Positions 1 through 7,331 of a DNA stretch of 10,280 bases are shown in pieces. The DNA lies in contig JAEZKP010000041.1 of the NCBI GenBank assembly GCA_023436145.1, forward strand, positions 1 through 10,280. Direction: 5' to 3'. This DNA is from Fibrobacterota bacterium (lineage in GTDB: Bacteria; Fibrobacterota; Chitinivibrionia; Chitinivibrionales; Chitinispirillaceae). Position 1 is the first letter of the stretch, and every line of letters begins with the position of its first letter. A program made the position numbers and the translations under genes. Below the pieces are notes generated by a model, which worked only from the letters and a program-made list of their open reading frames with translations, searched no databases and was not told the origin of the DNA.

Positions 1-135
1 AGCTGTTTTTTTTGGATCAGAATCATAAAGTCACATATGTTCTTAATTGTTTGTCGATTTCAGTGATTCCCTTATGACGTTTGGAATATTCCCTGTGTGC
101 AGAAGTGACTATCCGGAAGTCCTGTTAACCAGTGA

Positions 136-1941
136 TTAACTCATCCCGGAATCAGTTGTGAGCTCTTGATTTCCCAGTATAATCCGGAATGTACTTCCCT
201 TATCAATCTGACTCTCTACAGTAATTCTGCCCCCCAGGCAGATGCAGATGTTTCTTACTATGGATAGTCCCAGACCTGTCCCTCCCATTCTGCGGCTTCT
301 GGCTTTGTCTACCCTGTAAAACCGTTCAAATATCCTGTTTTGATGTTCCTGTGGGATACCTATTCCCTCATCTGTTACCGAAATGACCAGTTCCTCCTGT
401 TTTTTCAAAGCCTCGACCGAAACATTTTTACCTTCCGGACTGTATTTTATCGCATTATCAATCAGATTTGAGACAGCCTGTTCCAGAAGATCTGCATTAG
501 TAACAGTTTCAACGCCAGACTCACAATTAATATCAATTTTCATTTTCTTATTTTCCGCTTTTGCAAAGCATGTTTTTGCAGCATTTTCCAGAACTGTTTT
601 TATGTCGGTTGTTGCGAGTTGAATTTCCTGCTGTTCGTATTCTTTTTCGATTGCGGACAAAGCAAGCAGATCATCTACTATAAAGCAGAGCCGGTCGGTT
701 TTAGCTGATATTATCTCCAGAAATTTTCTGACGTCCTCCGGAAGAGAATAACCGCCATGATAAATGGTTTCCACAAAACCTTTTATAGATGTCAATGGAG
801 TCCTTAACTCATGTGAGACATTGGCCACAAAATCCTTGCGAATAATCTCCAGCCGTTTTAATCTGGTCACATCATGTAACACCATTAAAACTCCATCTGG
901 TGCGGAACCGGAGATACCCAGAGTTTTCCCTCTGGCATCGATATAACGTTCTCCTGCCATGTCTGGAAAAGTGAAACTGGTCTCCAGCATCGTTTCGCTG
1001 GTAAGAACGTCCTTAAGAAATGTCTGAAGCGAACTGTTACGGATAATATCATGTATCCACTTCCCTTTTGCATTTTCAACTGATATTCCGAACAACTCAG
1101 CGGCAGCCGGATTTATGATTATTATCTTCTCATTTACATCTACAGCCAGAACCCCTTCAGACATACCGGCAAGAATTGCATCAAGTTCGTTTTTCTGGCT
1201 GGTGATAGTCCTTATCCGTTCACCCAGTGATCCGGCCATTGTATTCAGAGCCTGTGCCAGACCACGGATCTCCTCTATTTCAGGGATTCTTAACCGGAAA
1301 TCAAGATCACCGCCGGCAATCCGTTCTGCACCGTTTTTCATTTCCAGAATAGGTTTGCTTAAAGTACGGACTATTGAAAGACTGGCCAATGCTATCAACA
1401 CAAGTGCGGTAATCGAAGCCAGGCCAACATTCACATAGAAAATCCGGATCTGGTTTTTTATCTGCTGCATAGGTTCTGAAAGGCGAAGAACGGCCTTAAC
1501 ATTGCCGTTTTGCATCACCGGAACAGCTACATAGAGCATGGAAAATTCCAGGGTGGGACTGAAACGTTGTTCGACTCCGGTTTCTCCTCTGAGAGCGGCT
1601 TTGACTTCCGGACGATAAGCATGATTTTCCATCTGTTGCGGATCTTTTTCCGAATCTCCCAGTACTGTCCCGGAGGGCTCAATTATTGTTACCCTGGTTT
1701 TCATAGAATGGCCGATTGCTTTGCACAAAGAATCCACAGCATGCATGCTTTGTGAAGTATTTAAATATGACTCCAGCAATTGCTTTATGAGATTGGACTT
1801 CACCACAGAATCTTCTGTAAGGTTTCTGTAATAAAATTTCCGGTACTCATGCGAAGCATAGAAAGCAATACTGAAAAGAGACAGAAAGGTAACAGCTATG
1901 CAAACAATAAAGATCTGCCAGGTGATTCTGGTGACTCTCAT
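136..1941 (-). CDS. phoR: PhoR-type phosphate sensor histidine kinase
   Basis: A 601-residue membrane histidine kinase, predicted to autophosphorylate and pass phosphate to the PhoB-like regulator encoded just upstream. Visible order: TM1 at about 8-29; an extracytoplasmic domain of about 130 residues; TM2 at about 168-191; HAMP linker at about 192-245; PAS-like domain at about 250-365 (EGVLAVD, NPAAAELFG); HisKA with FVANVSHELRTP, phosphoacceptor His377; HATPase with N box NLIDNAIKYSP (Asn496), DEGIGIP (524-530) and GGTGLGLSIV (553-562). All catalytic motifs look intact. Its ATG has an AGGAG about 6 nt upstream, and the gap to phoB is 18 bases, so the two are co-transcribed. The sizeable extracytoplasmic domain differs from E. 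coli PhoR, which lacks one, and resembles PhoR of Gram-positives; what it senses is unknown. The kinase call is near certain; the name phoR rests mainly on context. Confidence 0.95.
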   Translation of the reverse strand: MRVTRITWQIFIVCIAVTFLSLFSIAFYASHEYRKFYYRNLTEDSVVKSNLIKQLLESYLNTSQSMHAVDSLCKAIGHSMKTRVTIIEPSGTVLGDSEKDPQQMENHAYRPEVKAALRGETGVEQRFSPTLEFSMLYVAVPVMQNGNVKAVLRLSEPMQQIKNQIRIFYVNVGLASITALVLIALASLSIVRTLSKPILEMKNGAERIAGGDLDFRLRIPEIEEIRGLAQALNTMAGSLGERIRTITSQKNELDAILAGMSEGVLAVDVNEKIIIINPAAAELFGISVENAKGKWIHDIIRNSSLQTFLKDVLTSETMLETSFTFPDMAGERYIDARGKTLGISGSAPDGVLMVLHDVTRLKRLEIIRKDFVANVSHELRTPLTSIKGFVETIYHGGYSLPEDVRKFLEIISAKTDRLCFIVDDLLALSAIEKEYEQQEIQLATTDIKTVLENAAKTCFAKAENKKMKIDINCESGVETVTNADLLEQAVSNLIDNAIKYSPEGKNVSVEALKKQEELVISVTDEGIGIPQEHQNRIFERFYRVDKARSRRMGGTGLGLSIVRNICICLGGRITVESQIDKGSTFRIILGNQELTTDSGMS

Positions 1942-1959
1942 TTTTTCTCCTGAAATTAT

Positions 1960-2652
1960 TTATTCGGTTTCGGCAAAGCGGTAACCCACTCCACGCACGG
2001 TCTCAATAAAAGATCCGCTATCGCCCAGTTTTTTGCGCAGCCCCACAATCACCACATCAACCGATCTGTCAGTAACCGGGTAATTATCATTTCTGACATT
2101 GTCAATTATTTTATTCCTGGTAAACACCCATCCGGGATGGCTGGCCAGAAGTTGGAGAACCTGAAATTCCATAAATGTAAGATCAATCTTCTTTCCTCTG
2201 CAGTGTACCTCATGACGGCCTGGATGAATTTCGATATCTCTGGTAGTGACCATAGATTCATTATCAAAAATAGCCTGATTTCGCCGCCGCAGAATCGATC
2301 TTACTCGTGCTACAAGTACCCTTGGACTGAATGGTTTCACTATATAATCATCAGCCCCCAATTCCAGCCCGGCAACGATATCACTTTCTTCACCCTTTGC
2401 GGTAACCATTATGATAGGAACGTGCTGAGTATCAGGATCTTTTTTTAACTGCCTGCATATCTCCAGACCATCTATTCCAGGAAGCATTAAATCAAGAACC
2501 ACACAATCAAATGAATCCTGACGTAATTTGTTTGTTCCATCGGTCCCATTTCCGGAAACTGTAACTTTAAAACCCTCCCGGGACAGATTATGGCTTATCA
2601 AGGTCTGAATATCCTCATCATCTTCAATAACCAGAATGCGTTCGGATGACAT
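1960..2652 (-). CDS. phoB: PhoB-type response regulator
   Basis: A 230-residue OmpR/PhoB-family transcription factor, the cognate regulator of the adjacent kinase and presumed activator of the pst promoters. The receiver domain (about 5-122) has the acidic pair Asp11/Asp12, phosphoacceptor Asp54 in LDLMLPG, Thr84 in VTAKGE and Lys106 in VKPFS. The C-terminal winged helix (about 133-228) shows LTFMEFQVLQLL, the recognition-helix region TDRSVDVVIVGLRKKLG and the closing ETVRGVGYRF. I chose the ATG at 2652 because AAGGAG lies 4 to 6 nt upstream and the PhoB family begins near this residue. The frame stays open to an ATG at 2727 that overlaps the pstA stop as ATGA and would add 25 residues unlike the family. 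The gene lies 71 bases after pstA and 18 before phoR. Confidence 0.95.
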   Translation of the reverse strand: MSSERILVIEDDEDIQTLISHNLSREGFKVTVSGNGTDGTNKLRQDSFDCVVLDLMLPGIDGLEICRQLKKDPDTQHVPIIMVTAKGEESDIVAGLELGADDYIVKPFSPRVLVARVRSILRRRNQAIFDNESMVTTRDIEIHPGRHEVHCRGKKIDLTFMEFQVLQLLASHPGWVFTRNKIIDNVRNDNYPVTDRSVDVVIVGLRKKLGDSGSFIETVRGVGYRFAETE

Positions 2653-2674
2653 AGTTCTCCTTAGTGAGTTATGA

Positions 2675-2720
2675 GTGGTTTTATAAAAATATATTCCCGA
2701 TAGGATAACATCGAAACCAC
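2675..2720 (-). promoter_or_regulatory. Stem-loop between pstA and phoB
   Basis: In the 71-base gap between pstA and phoB, GTGGTTT (2714-2720, minus sense) pairs perfectly with AAACCAC (2675-2681). An inner CGAT/ATCG pair also lies in the loop. There is no U-tract directly after it, so it is not a classic intrinsic terminator. It may be an RNA-processing or partial attenuation element that separates transporter and regulator expression. A TATAAA lies in the loop, so a weak internal promoter is possible. Only the complementarity is seen; any function is inferred. Confidence 0.3.
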
Positions 2721-2723
2721 CTT

Positions 2724-3629
2724 TCAAAGAATCGGCTTTTTTCTCATACGGTAACGCACCACAACCGCTGTAACATTAAACGAGAAAGTCAAAAGCAGTA
2801 ACACAAGCGTAGTAGCGTATTGGATATCTCGGGTGGCTTGCACATCAGGAGACTGAGTCGACATTATATAAATATGATACCCCAGATTCATGAATTGATC
2901 CGAAAAAGATGCTGGCAGGTGTGGAAGAAAATAAGCCACTCCGGTAAATAGTATAGGTGCGACCTCACCAGCACCCCTGCTAATAGCCAGAATAGTCCCG
3001 GTCATTATCCCCTGACTGCATCCTGGCAGCACTACTTTAACTATTGTTTCCCAGCGGGTGGCTCCCAAAGCCAGACTCGCTTCCCGTAACTCTTTGGGAA
3101 CAGTCCTGATTGCCTCTTCCACGGAAACAATTACCACCGGTAACGTTAGCACCGCCATAGTGAGGCTTGCCCATAAAATGTTGGGTTGCCCCCATTTTAC
3201 CATGGTGCTTCCATAGAGCACTTTGTCTATGCCAAGGCCAACAAACTGCACAAAAAAACCCAGTCCGAAAAGCCCATATACAATTGAAGGAATTCCGGCA
3301 AGTGTGTTGACCGCAAAACGAATTATCTTAACCACTTTTGAACCCTGGGATACATATTCTGAAAGATATATAGCGGTGATAGTTCCCACTGGCACCCCTA
3401 CAATCGACATCAGCATAACCAGAAGAAATGTTCCTATTATGGCAGGAAAAATTCCACCTGCAGTCATGCCCTGTTCAGGACCACTGGTAAGGAATTTCCA
3501 ACTGATATTAGGGATACCATTAATCAGCAACACCAGAATAAGCGTTCCCACAACAGTGATGATAGAAAAAGCGCACAATTCGCAAAATTTCGGAATTACA
3601 AATTTTAAGAGATCCTTTTTAATAATCAT
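2724..3629 (-). CDS. pstA: Phosphate ABC transporter permease PstA
   Basis: A 301-residue inner-membrane permease, one half of the PstC-PstA channel that imports phosphate. About six hydrophobic segments are visible, beginning at about 17-37, 60-90 and 105-132. The cytoplasmic EAA coupling loop that contacts the PstB ATPase is EASLALGATRWETIVKVVLP (183-202). The PstA-typical ISRGAGEVAPILFTG (216-230) and the late segment FSDQFMNLGYHIYIMSTQSPD are present. The length is usual for PstA. Its ATG at 3629 overlaps the pstC stop in an ATGA, and a GAGG lies 8 nt upstream inside pstC, so translational coupling is expected. No defect is seen. Confidence 0.95.
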   Translation of the reverse strand: MIIKKDLLKFVIPKFCELCAFSIITVVGTLILVLLINGIPNISWKFLTSGPEQGMTAGGIFPAIIGTFLLVMLMSIVGVPVGTITAIYLSEYVSQGSKVVKIIRFAVNTLAGIPSIVYGLFGLGFFVQFVGLGIDKVLYGSTMVKWGQPNILWASLTMAVLTLPVVIVSVEEAIRTVPKELREASLALGATRWETIVKVVLPGCSQGIMTGTILAISRGAGEVAPILFTGVAYFLPHLPASFSDQFMNLGYHIYIMSTQSPDVQATRDIQYATTLVLLLLTFSFNVTAVVVRYRMRKKPIL

Positions 3630-4735
3630 GAATAACGCCTCATCACCAGCTTTCTCACCACAGTTTCAGCCGTAAAGTTCAACAGAAAGGAGATAAGAAA
3701 CAGAATTACTCCGATAAAAAACAATACATTGTAATGAATATCACCAAAGACCACTTCCGCCATCTCTGCACCGATAGTTGCCGCCATGGTACGAACCGGA
3801 CTGAAAGGATTGAGCGTAGCTATTGCAGCATTACCGGTAGCCATAAGTACTATCATAGTCTCTCCAATAGCTCTGCCTACGCCTAGTAACATTGCAGCGA
3901 AGATTCCCGGCATCGCTGAAGGCAATACCACAAACACCGCGGTTTCCCATTTTTGTGCACCTAATGCCAAAGAGGCTTCAATATAGGAATGGGGCACTGC
4001 ATTCAATGCATCCTCTGAAATGGTAAAAATTACCGGTATTATTGCCAGGGACAAAGCTATTCCACCCACTAATGCATTAAGCCGGTATTGAAGTCCGAAA
4101 ATTTGCTGGGTCAAGGAAGCGATCATTATTAACGCAAAAAAACCGATGACCACTGAAGGAAATCCTGCCAGAATTTCGACCACCGGTTTAACCAGCTCTT
4201 TTACCCTTTTAGAAGCAAAGGTCGAGGTGTACAATGCAGCAAAGATGGAGATAGGAGATGCTATCAGAAGCGCAATCAGTGCAACATTGATACTACCCAG
4301 TAACAAAGGCAATATTCCAAATTGTGGTTTTAAGGAGACAGGAACCCATCTTGTTCCCCAAAGTCCACTGAGACTGAAATTTTGCTCTGGCTCTTTCTGC
4401 AAAAGCAGGTTATCTTCCAGGATATCACCTCCCAGCGCTTCTTCCCCATAGCTCTCCGGTCCTTCTACCACTTGTTTTTCTGGGAAATCTTCTTCAAACA
4501 TAAAAATCGAAGAGGCTTCACGAAAAACAAAGATAAGTATCAGTATTATACAAGCCAGAGAGAAAAACGCGGTAATCTTTATGCACCGCTCGATAATGAA
4601 TTCTACTGGCCGGAAGGTTTTTTTTGTATTCTTTGCACCAATTGTATGGCGAATTGCTTCAACCTGACCCTGGAAATTTTCTTCCCTGGGGTTTTTTATA
4701 AATTCTGCACTCATTTGGATTTGACTATTCATCAT
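3626..4735 (-). CDS. pstC: Phosphate ABC transporter permease PstC
   Basis: A 369-residue inner-membrane permease that pairs with PstA. Core family marks are GFPSVVIG (191-198), the EAA loop EASLALGAQKWETAVFVVLP (253-272) and GVGRAIGETMIVLMATGNA (285-303), with TM segments at about 53-71, 141-165, 183-208, 222-240, 272-299 and 336-354. Two parts exceed a minimal PstC: a polar N-terminal cytoplasmic extension of about 50 residues, and an acidic loop after TM1 (81-118, 13 Asp/Glu against 2 Lys) that should face the periplasm. The start is either of two adjacent ATGs (4735 or 4732). The SD is weak (GGTGA), and the gene starts 13 bases after pstS, so it probably relies on translation from upstream. 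Confidence 0.95.
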   Translation of the reverse strand: MMNSQIQMSAEFIKNPREENFQGQVEAIRHTIGAKNTKKTFRPVEFIIERCIKITAFFSLACIILILIFVFREASSIFMFEEDFPEKQVVEGPESYGEEALGGDILEDNLLLQKEPEQNFSLSGLWGTRWVPVSLKPQFGILPLLLGSINVALIALLIASPISIFAALYTSTFASKRVKELVKPVVEILAGFPSVVIGFFALIMIASLTQQIFGLQYRLNALVGGIALSLAIIPVIFTISEDALNAVPHSYIEASLALGAQKWETAVFVVLPSAMPGIFAAMLLGVGRAIGETMIVLMATGNAAIATLNPFSPVRTMAATIGAEMAEVVFGDIHYNVLFFIGVILFLISFLLNFTAETVVRKLVMRRYS

Positions 4736-4748
4736 TTCACCGGTTTTG

Positions 4749-5588
4749 TTAACGTATGGGAAAGTAACCGACTTTTGAAACTACCGATTGTCCCTGGGCA
4801 CTCAGAATCCAATCGATGAATTTTTTCAGTTCACCTGTAGGCCTGCCTTTGAGATACATATACAGATATCGGGTAATCGGATATTTGCCAGCCCGAATAT
4901 TTTCCAGAGTCGGATCATAACCTGGAGAATTTTCATCTTTCCGTATTTTTACATATCTTATTCCTTTACCGTATGCAGCGCCTCCATATCCAATACCGTT
5001 GATATCCTTTTCAATGGCATTTACCACAGCCGCAGTGCCAGGCAAACTCTGCATGGTACCGGTATAATCCTGGCCAGAGAGGATTATATCTCTGAAATAG
5101 ACATATGTACCAGAGCTGTTATCTCTGCCATAGACTATAATCGGAGCATCCGAACCACCCAGATCTTTCCAGTTAGTAATCATACCTGTATAGATGCCCT
5201 TGATCTGTTCCAGAGTCAATTCTGAAACCGGGTTTTTCTCATTAACATATAAGGCAATACCATCTTTTGCAGTTTTTACTTCCACACCCAGAGTCGAGTA
5301 ACGCTGTTTTAGCTTGTCCCGTTCGCTGCCTTTCATGGGTCGTGATGCATTGCAGATATCGGTTGTCCCATTAATCAGTGCGGAAATACCAGTTCCCGAA
5401 CCGCCACCGGTTACCTGAATGGAAATATCCGGATTGATTTTCATATATTCCTCAGCCCACCTCTGAGCCAGAATAACCATAGTATCAGAGCCTTTCACAG
5501 TTATACTGCTGGAAGCCGCGTATGCGATTACTGAAGCAGCTATCAGAATTATAGCCATCAATGTAGTTTTGCGGATCTTCATATTCAT
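4749..5588 (-). CDS. pstS: Periplasmic phosphate-binding protein PstS
   Basis: A 279-residue substrate-binding protein that captures phosphate in the periplasm and delivers it to PstCA. It has a Sec signal peptide (basic MKIRK, hydrophobic 10-22, probable cleavage after AYA at 24; no lipobox cysteine). Anion-binding motifs of the family follow: TVKGSDTM (30-37), TGGGSGTGI (60-68), a TDICNASRPM stretch (76-85) and YGRDNSSGTYVYF (153-165). The compact length matches the shorter PstS type. The annotated ATG at 5588 is only 2 nt from the GGAG of AAAGGAG. The in-frame ATG at 5582 has 8 nt spacing and may be the real start; this changes only two residues before the signal core. It begins 15 bases after the porin gene. 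Confidence 0.95.
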   Translation of the reverse strand: MNMKIRKTTLMAIILIAASVIAYAASSSITVKGSDTMVILAQRWAEEYMKINPDISIQVTGGGSGTGISALINGTTDICNASRPMKGSERDKLKQRYSTLGVEVKTAKDGIALYVNEKNPVSELTLEQIKGIYTGMITNWKDLGGSDAPIIVYGRDNSSGTYVYFRDIILSGQDYTGTMQSLPGTAAVVNAIEKDINGIGYGGAAYGKGIRYVKIRKDENSPGYDPTLENIRAGKYPITRYLYMYLKGRPTGELKKFIDWILSAQGQSVVSKVGYFPIR

Positions 5589-5603
5589 TTCTCCTTTAGC
5601 TGT

Positions 5604-6923
5604 TTAGAATTTATACTGAAACCGGAGAGTAAAGACGTTGTCATTTACATCACTTTTATAAGCATCGATACCGGCACTCTCATTTTTTACTCTGTCATAA
5701 TAAGCCATTATCTTCACATTCTCATCCCAGTGATACACAAGTCCCATTCCCAGAGTCTTGAAGGAAAGGTCTGCCAGGCTTCTCACCGCGGTTTTTTCCA
5801 GATCAACATTCGGATCAAAAAAGTCGTATTTTCCTACAAGTTGACTCTTGAGCGGATCGATATTTAAAACTGCCATACCGTAAAAACCGACGAAATCACG
5901 TACATAGATGACGCTTGCATCCGGGGAAGAGGATTTGGGTGACTCATTGCCTGATGCCCTTCCAGGCTGCTGCCCCCCGATTACTTCAGCCCTTAATGAT
6001 ATTCCTCCAAGCACCGGTATATTACCATAGTAAATCTGAACATCGCCTCCAAAGTACTCTCTTTTGATCTGTTTATCCCTATGGCCTGCTCTGGAAACCC
6101 AGTTTGTACCGGAGAGAATCCTCATGGTATCATTAAGACTTTTCACCGCACCCGAATATCCTGAAAAACCTGCATCTATGGCCAGATTTATTTCATTTAT
6201 TGGAAGAGAAAGACCAAACCGGCCAATCAGATCCCGCACATCATCGAATTCATTATTTATTCCGTTTCCTGCAAATACACCGAATTTCAAATTAAAAAGC
6301 TGCGCCCAGGATGGTAGATTGTCAGATGGGATATATTCGATTGATGCACCCATATCCCTTTCGCCAGGGAAAAGTGCCTGAAACATGCGGGAACGTTCCG
6401 GAGATTCTCTGCTGCTTGATGAATAAGAGATCTCAAAACCGAAAGGCCGGTCATACACTCCAGCTTTAAAACCAATACCATAAAGCCAGGGTGCAGAGAA
6501 TCGCAAATACGCATCTTTTATACTTACCCCAGCAGGAACACAATCCAACTGGACTACAGCCTGAGAGTATTTTGCTTCATAAGCCATTTTAATCCTGCCA
6601 CGCCGGATTTGAAATGCCGTACGGGAGCTACCGGGAAGATCACCCCCCTGATATTTACCGATTTTATATTTACCCTCACCTATACCCGCAGTGTCAGTAG
6701 CGACCCGTAACTGCGCCTGTACATATCCGGATAGTTTTATCTTCTGCAGCTTATTAACTGTTCCTTTAGTCTCCAGATATGATTCCTCGAATCCCTTTAA
6801 CTTATCCTCCAACTGAATGACTCTTTCTTTATCAGAGTCTGAATTTTCAGACTCGCTTTGTTCTCTGGCAAAACCGCTGCTCATTAGTAGCAACGCCACG
6901 AAAATCACTTTTTCTGTTTTCAA
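5604..6923 (-). CDS. Phosphate-selective porin-like outer-membrane protein (OprO/OprP family)
   Basis: A 439-residue predicted outer-membrane beta-barrel, probably the channel that lets phosphate or polyphosphate reach PstS. It has a signal peptide (hydrophobic 6-18, likely cleavage after SGFA at 19), then a charged coiled-coil-like segment (about 22-60), then a barrel of alternating strands ending in Phe (FQYKF), as expected for BAM recognition. Family-like marks are FQIRRGR (104-110), IKDAYLRF (135-142), GVYDRPFGFE (155-164) and ERSRMFQALFPGERDMG (176-192). The start is an unusual TTG: an in-frame TGA lies five codons upstream (6936-6938), AAGGGG lies 7 nt before TTG, and any later ATG would destroy the signal peptide. 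It is 15 bases ahead of pstS and thus first gene of the porin-pstSCA-phoBR unit. Phosphate selectivity is inferred from context; general porin of the same fold is the alternative. Confidence 0.85.
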   Translation of the reverse strand: MKTEKVIFVALLLMSSGFAREQSESENSDSDKERVIQLEDKLKGFEESYLETKGTVNKLQKIKLSGYVQAQLRVATDTAGIGEGKYKIGKYQGGDLPGSSRTAFQIRRGRIKMAYEAKYSQAVVQLDCVPAGVSIKDAYLRFSAPWLYGIGFKAGVYDRPFGFEISYSSSSRESPERSRMFQALFPGERDMGASIEYIPSDNLPSWAQLFNLKFGVFAGNGINNEFDDVRDLIGRFGLSLPINEINLAIDAGFSGYSGAVKSLNDTMRILSGTNWVSRAGHRDKQIKREYFGGDVQIYYGNIPVLGGISLRAEVIGGQQPGRASGNESPKSSSPDASVIYVRDFVGFYGMAVLNIDPLKSQLVGKYDFFDPNVDLEKTAVRSLADLSFKTLGMGLVYHWDENVKIMAYYDRVKNESAGIDAYKSDVNDNVFTLRFQYKF

Positions 6924-6930
6924 ATGACAA

Positions 6931-6936
6931 CCCCTT
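6931..6936 (-). promoter_or_regulatory. Ribosome binding site fixing the TTG start of the porin
   Basis: AAGGGG in minus sense, 7 nt before the TTG at 6923. Together with the in-frame TGA that overlaps it, this decides the rare start codon. Confidence 0.65.
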
Positions 6937-7030
6937 CAATTCATTTTTTTTATTGAGATCATTCCAACTTATCTCCAACCCACTCAACTCCAGTACCCCC
7001 TCATCAGATCTTATTTAATGTTTTATTTAC

Positions 7031-7078
7031 TCAGTGCCCCAGAGCTTTACCTTTATGGCAACCAACAACAGCAGACAC
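7031..7078 (-). CDS. Leader mini-ORF upstream of the porin (15 codons)
   Basis: A GTG-initiated reading frame encoding MSAVVGCHKGKALGH then TGA. It sits 8 nt behind AGGAGG (within AGGAGGTG, 7085-7092), the strongest Shine-Dalgarno match in this intergenic region and stronger than that of the porin itself. It lies inside the predicted 5' leader of the porin operon, between the putative promoter (about 7128-7161) and the porin start. The sequence AGTGTCT over its start can pair (with two G-U pairs) with GGGCACT at its end, so translation could change local RNA folding. It has no recognisable relative. It could be a leader peptide, a coupling element, or a chance ORF behind a ribosome standby site. 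Confidence 0.35.
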   Translation of the reverse strand: MSAVVGCHKGKALGH

Positions 7079-7084
7079 TTTTAA

Positions 7085-7092
7085 CACCTCCT
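7085..7092 (-). promoter_or_regulatory. Strong Shine-Dalgarno in the porin leader
   Basis: AGGAGGTG in minus sense, a full-length anti-SD match, about 160 nt upstream of the porin TTG. No long gene begins after it; the only suitably spaced start is the GTG of the 15-codon mini-ORF. Confidence 0.55.
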
Positions 7093-7127
7093 TTTTTCAG
7101 TTTGACTATTCATTTATATTCACAATA

Positions 7128-7161
7128 AAAATATCGTTATCAATTGTTAGTAAACAGTTAG
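7128..7161 (-). promoter_or_regulatory. Putative PHO-box promoter of the porin-pstSCA-phoBR unit
   Basis: In minus sense CTAAC occurs at 7161-7157 and 7150-7146, an exact 11-bp period (TTACTAAC-TGT-TTACTAAC). It is followed by 12 nt and TATTTT (7133-7128), a -10-like hexamer. The same layout precedes pstB. PhoB/PhoP-type regulators bind direct repeats with 11-bp spacing just upstream of the -10, so this is a good operator candidate, though the unit is not the E. coli CTGTCAT. An alternative sigma-70-like promoter overlaps it: TTGATA (7144-7139), 17-18 bp, then AATATA. Confidence 0.6.
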
Positions 7162-7277
7162 TAATCCATTTCAAACACATTAACATTATTCCGGGCACAC
7201 ACATTCTCTTTTCCCAAATAGCAGATGGTAAACCCTGGGATGAAAGTTTGTCATTTACCGAGGATGAAATTGGAGGG

Positions 7278-7317
7278 GATAATTGAATGCAGAAAAAACG
7301 CATTGTGGTTAATTATC
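7278..7317 (-). other. Nested inverted repeat downstream of phoU
   Basis: Starting 14 nt after the phoU stop, GATAATT pairs with AATTATC (outer arms 7278-7284 and 7311-7317), and AATGC pairs with GCATT inside (7286-7290 and 7300-7304). The stem is AT-rich with an asymmetric internal loop and has no U-tract after it in the direction of phoU transcription. It may be a weak 3' end or RNA-processing structure of the pstB-phoU transcript. The rest of the 6924-7331 intergenic region holds the porin promoter and leader. Confidence 0.35.
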
Positions 7318-7331
7318 TCAAAAGCACAGTT

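Noticed and set aside
1..135. Terminator downstream of phoR
   Set aside because: The T-run near base 5 is on the wrong strand for phoR. GGAATATTCC (80-89) and the short GTTAA/TTAAC arms near the stop are too weak and lack a U-tract on the minus strand.
1960..2727. The longer 255-residue form of phoB starting at 2727
   Set aside because: The extra 25 residues are unlike the receiver family, and a strong AAGGAG sits correctly before the ATG at 2652.
6921..6932. Second PHO box (TTGTCAT) at the porin start codon
   Set aside because: A single copy with no 11-bp partner, located over the start codon rather than at a promoter.
6960..7010. G-quadruplex in the porin leader
   Set aside because: Minus-strand G-runs are mostly pairs with uneven loops; at best a weak two-tetrad form, not enough to claim.
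7106..7303. A 65-codon minus-strand ORF between phoU and the porin
   Set aside because: No ribosome binding site before its ATG, no recognisable composition or motif, and it lies across the putative PHO-box promoter and part of the phoU downstream hairpin.
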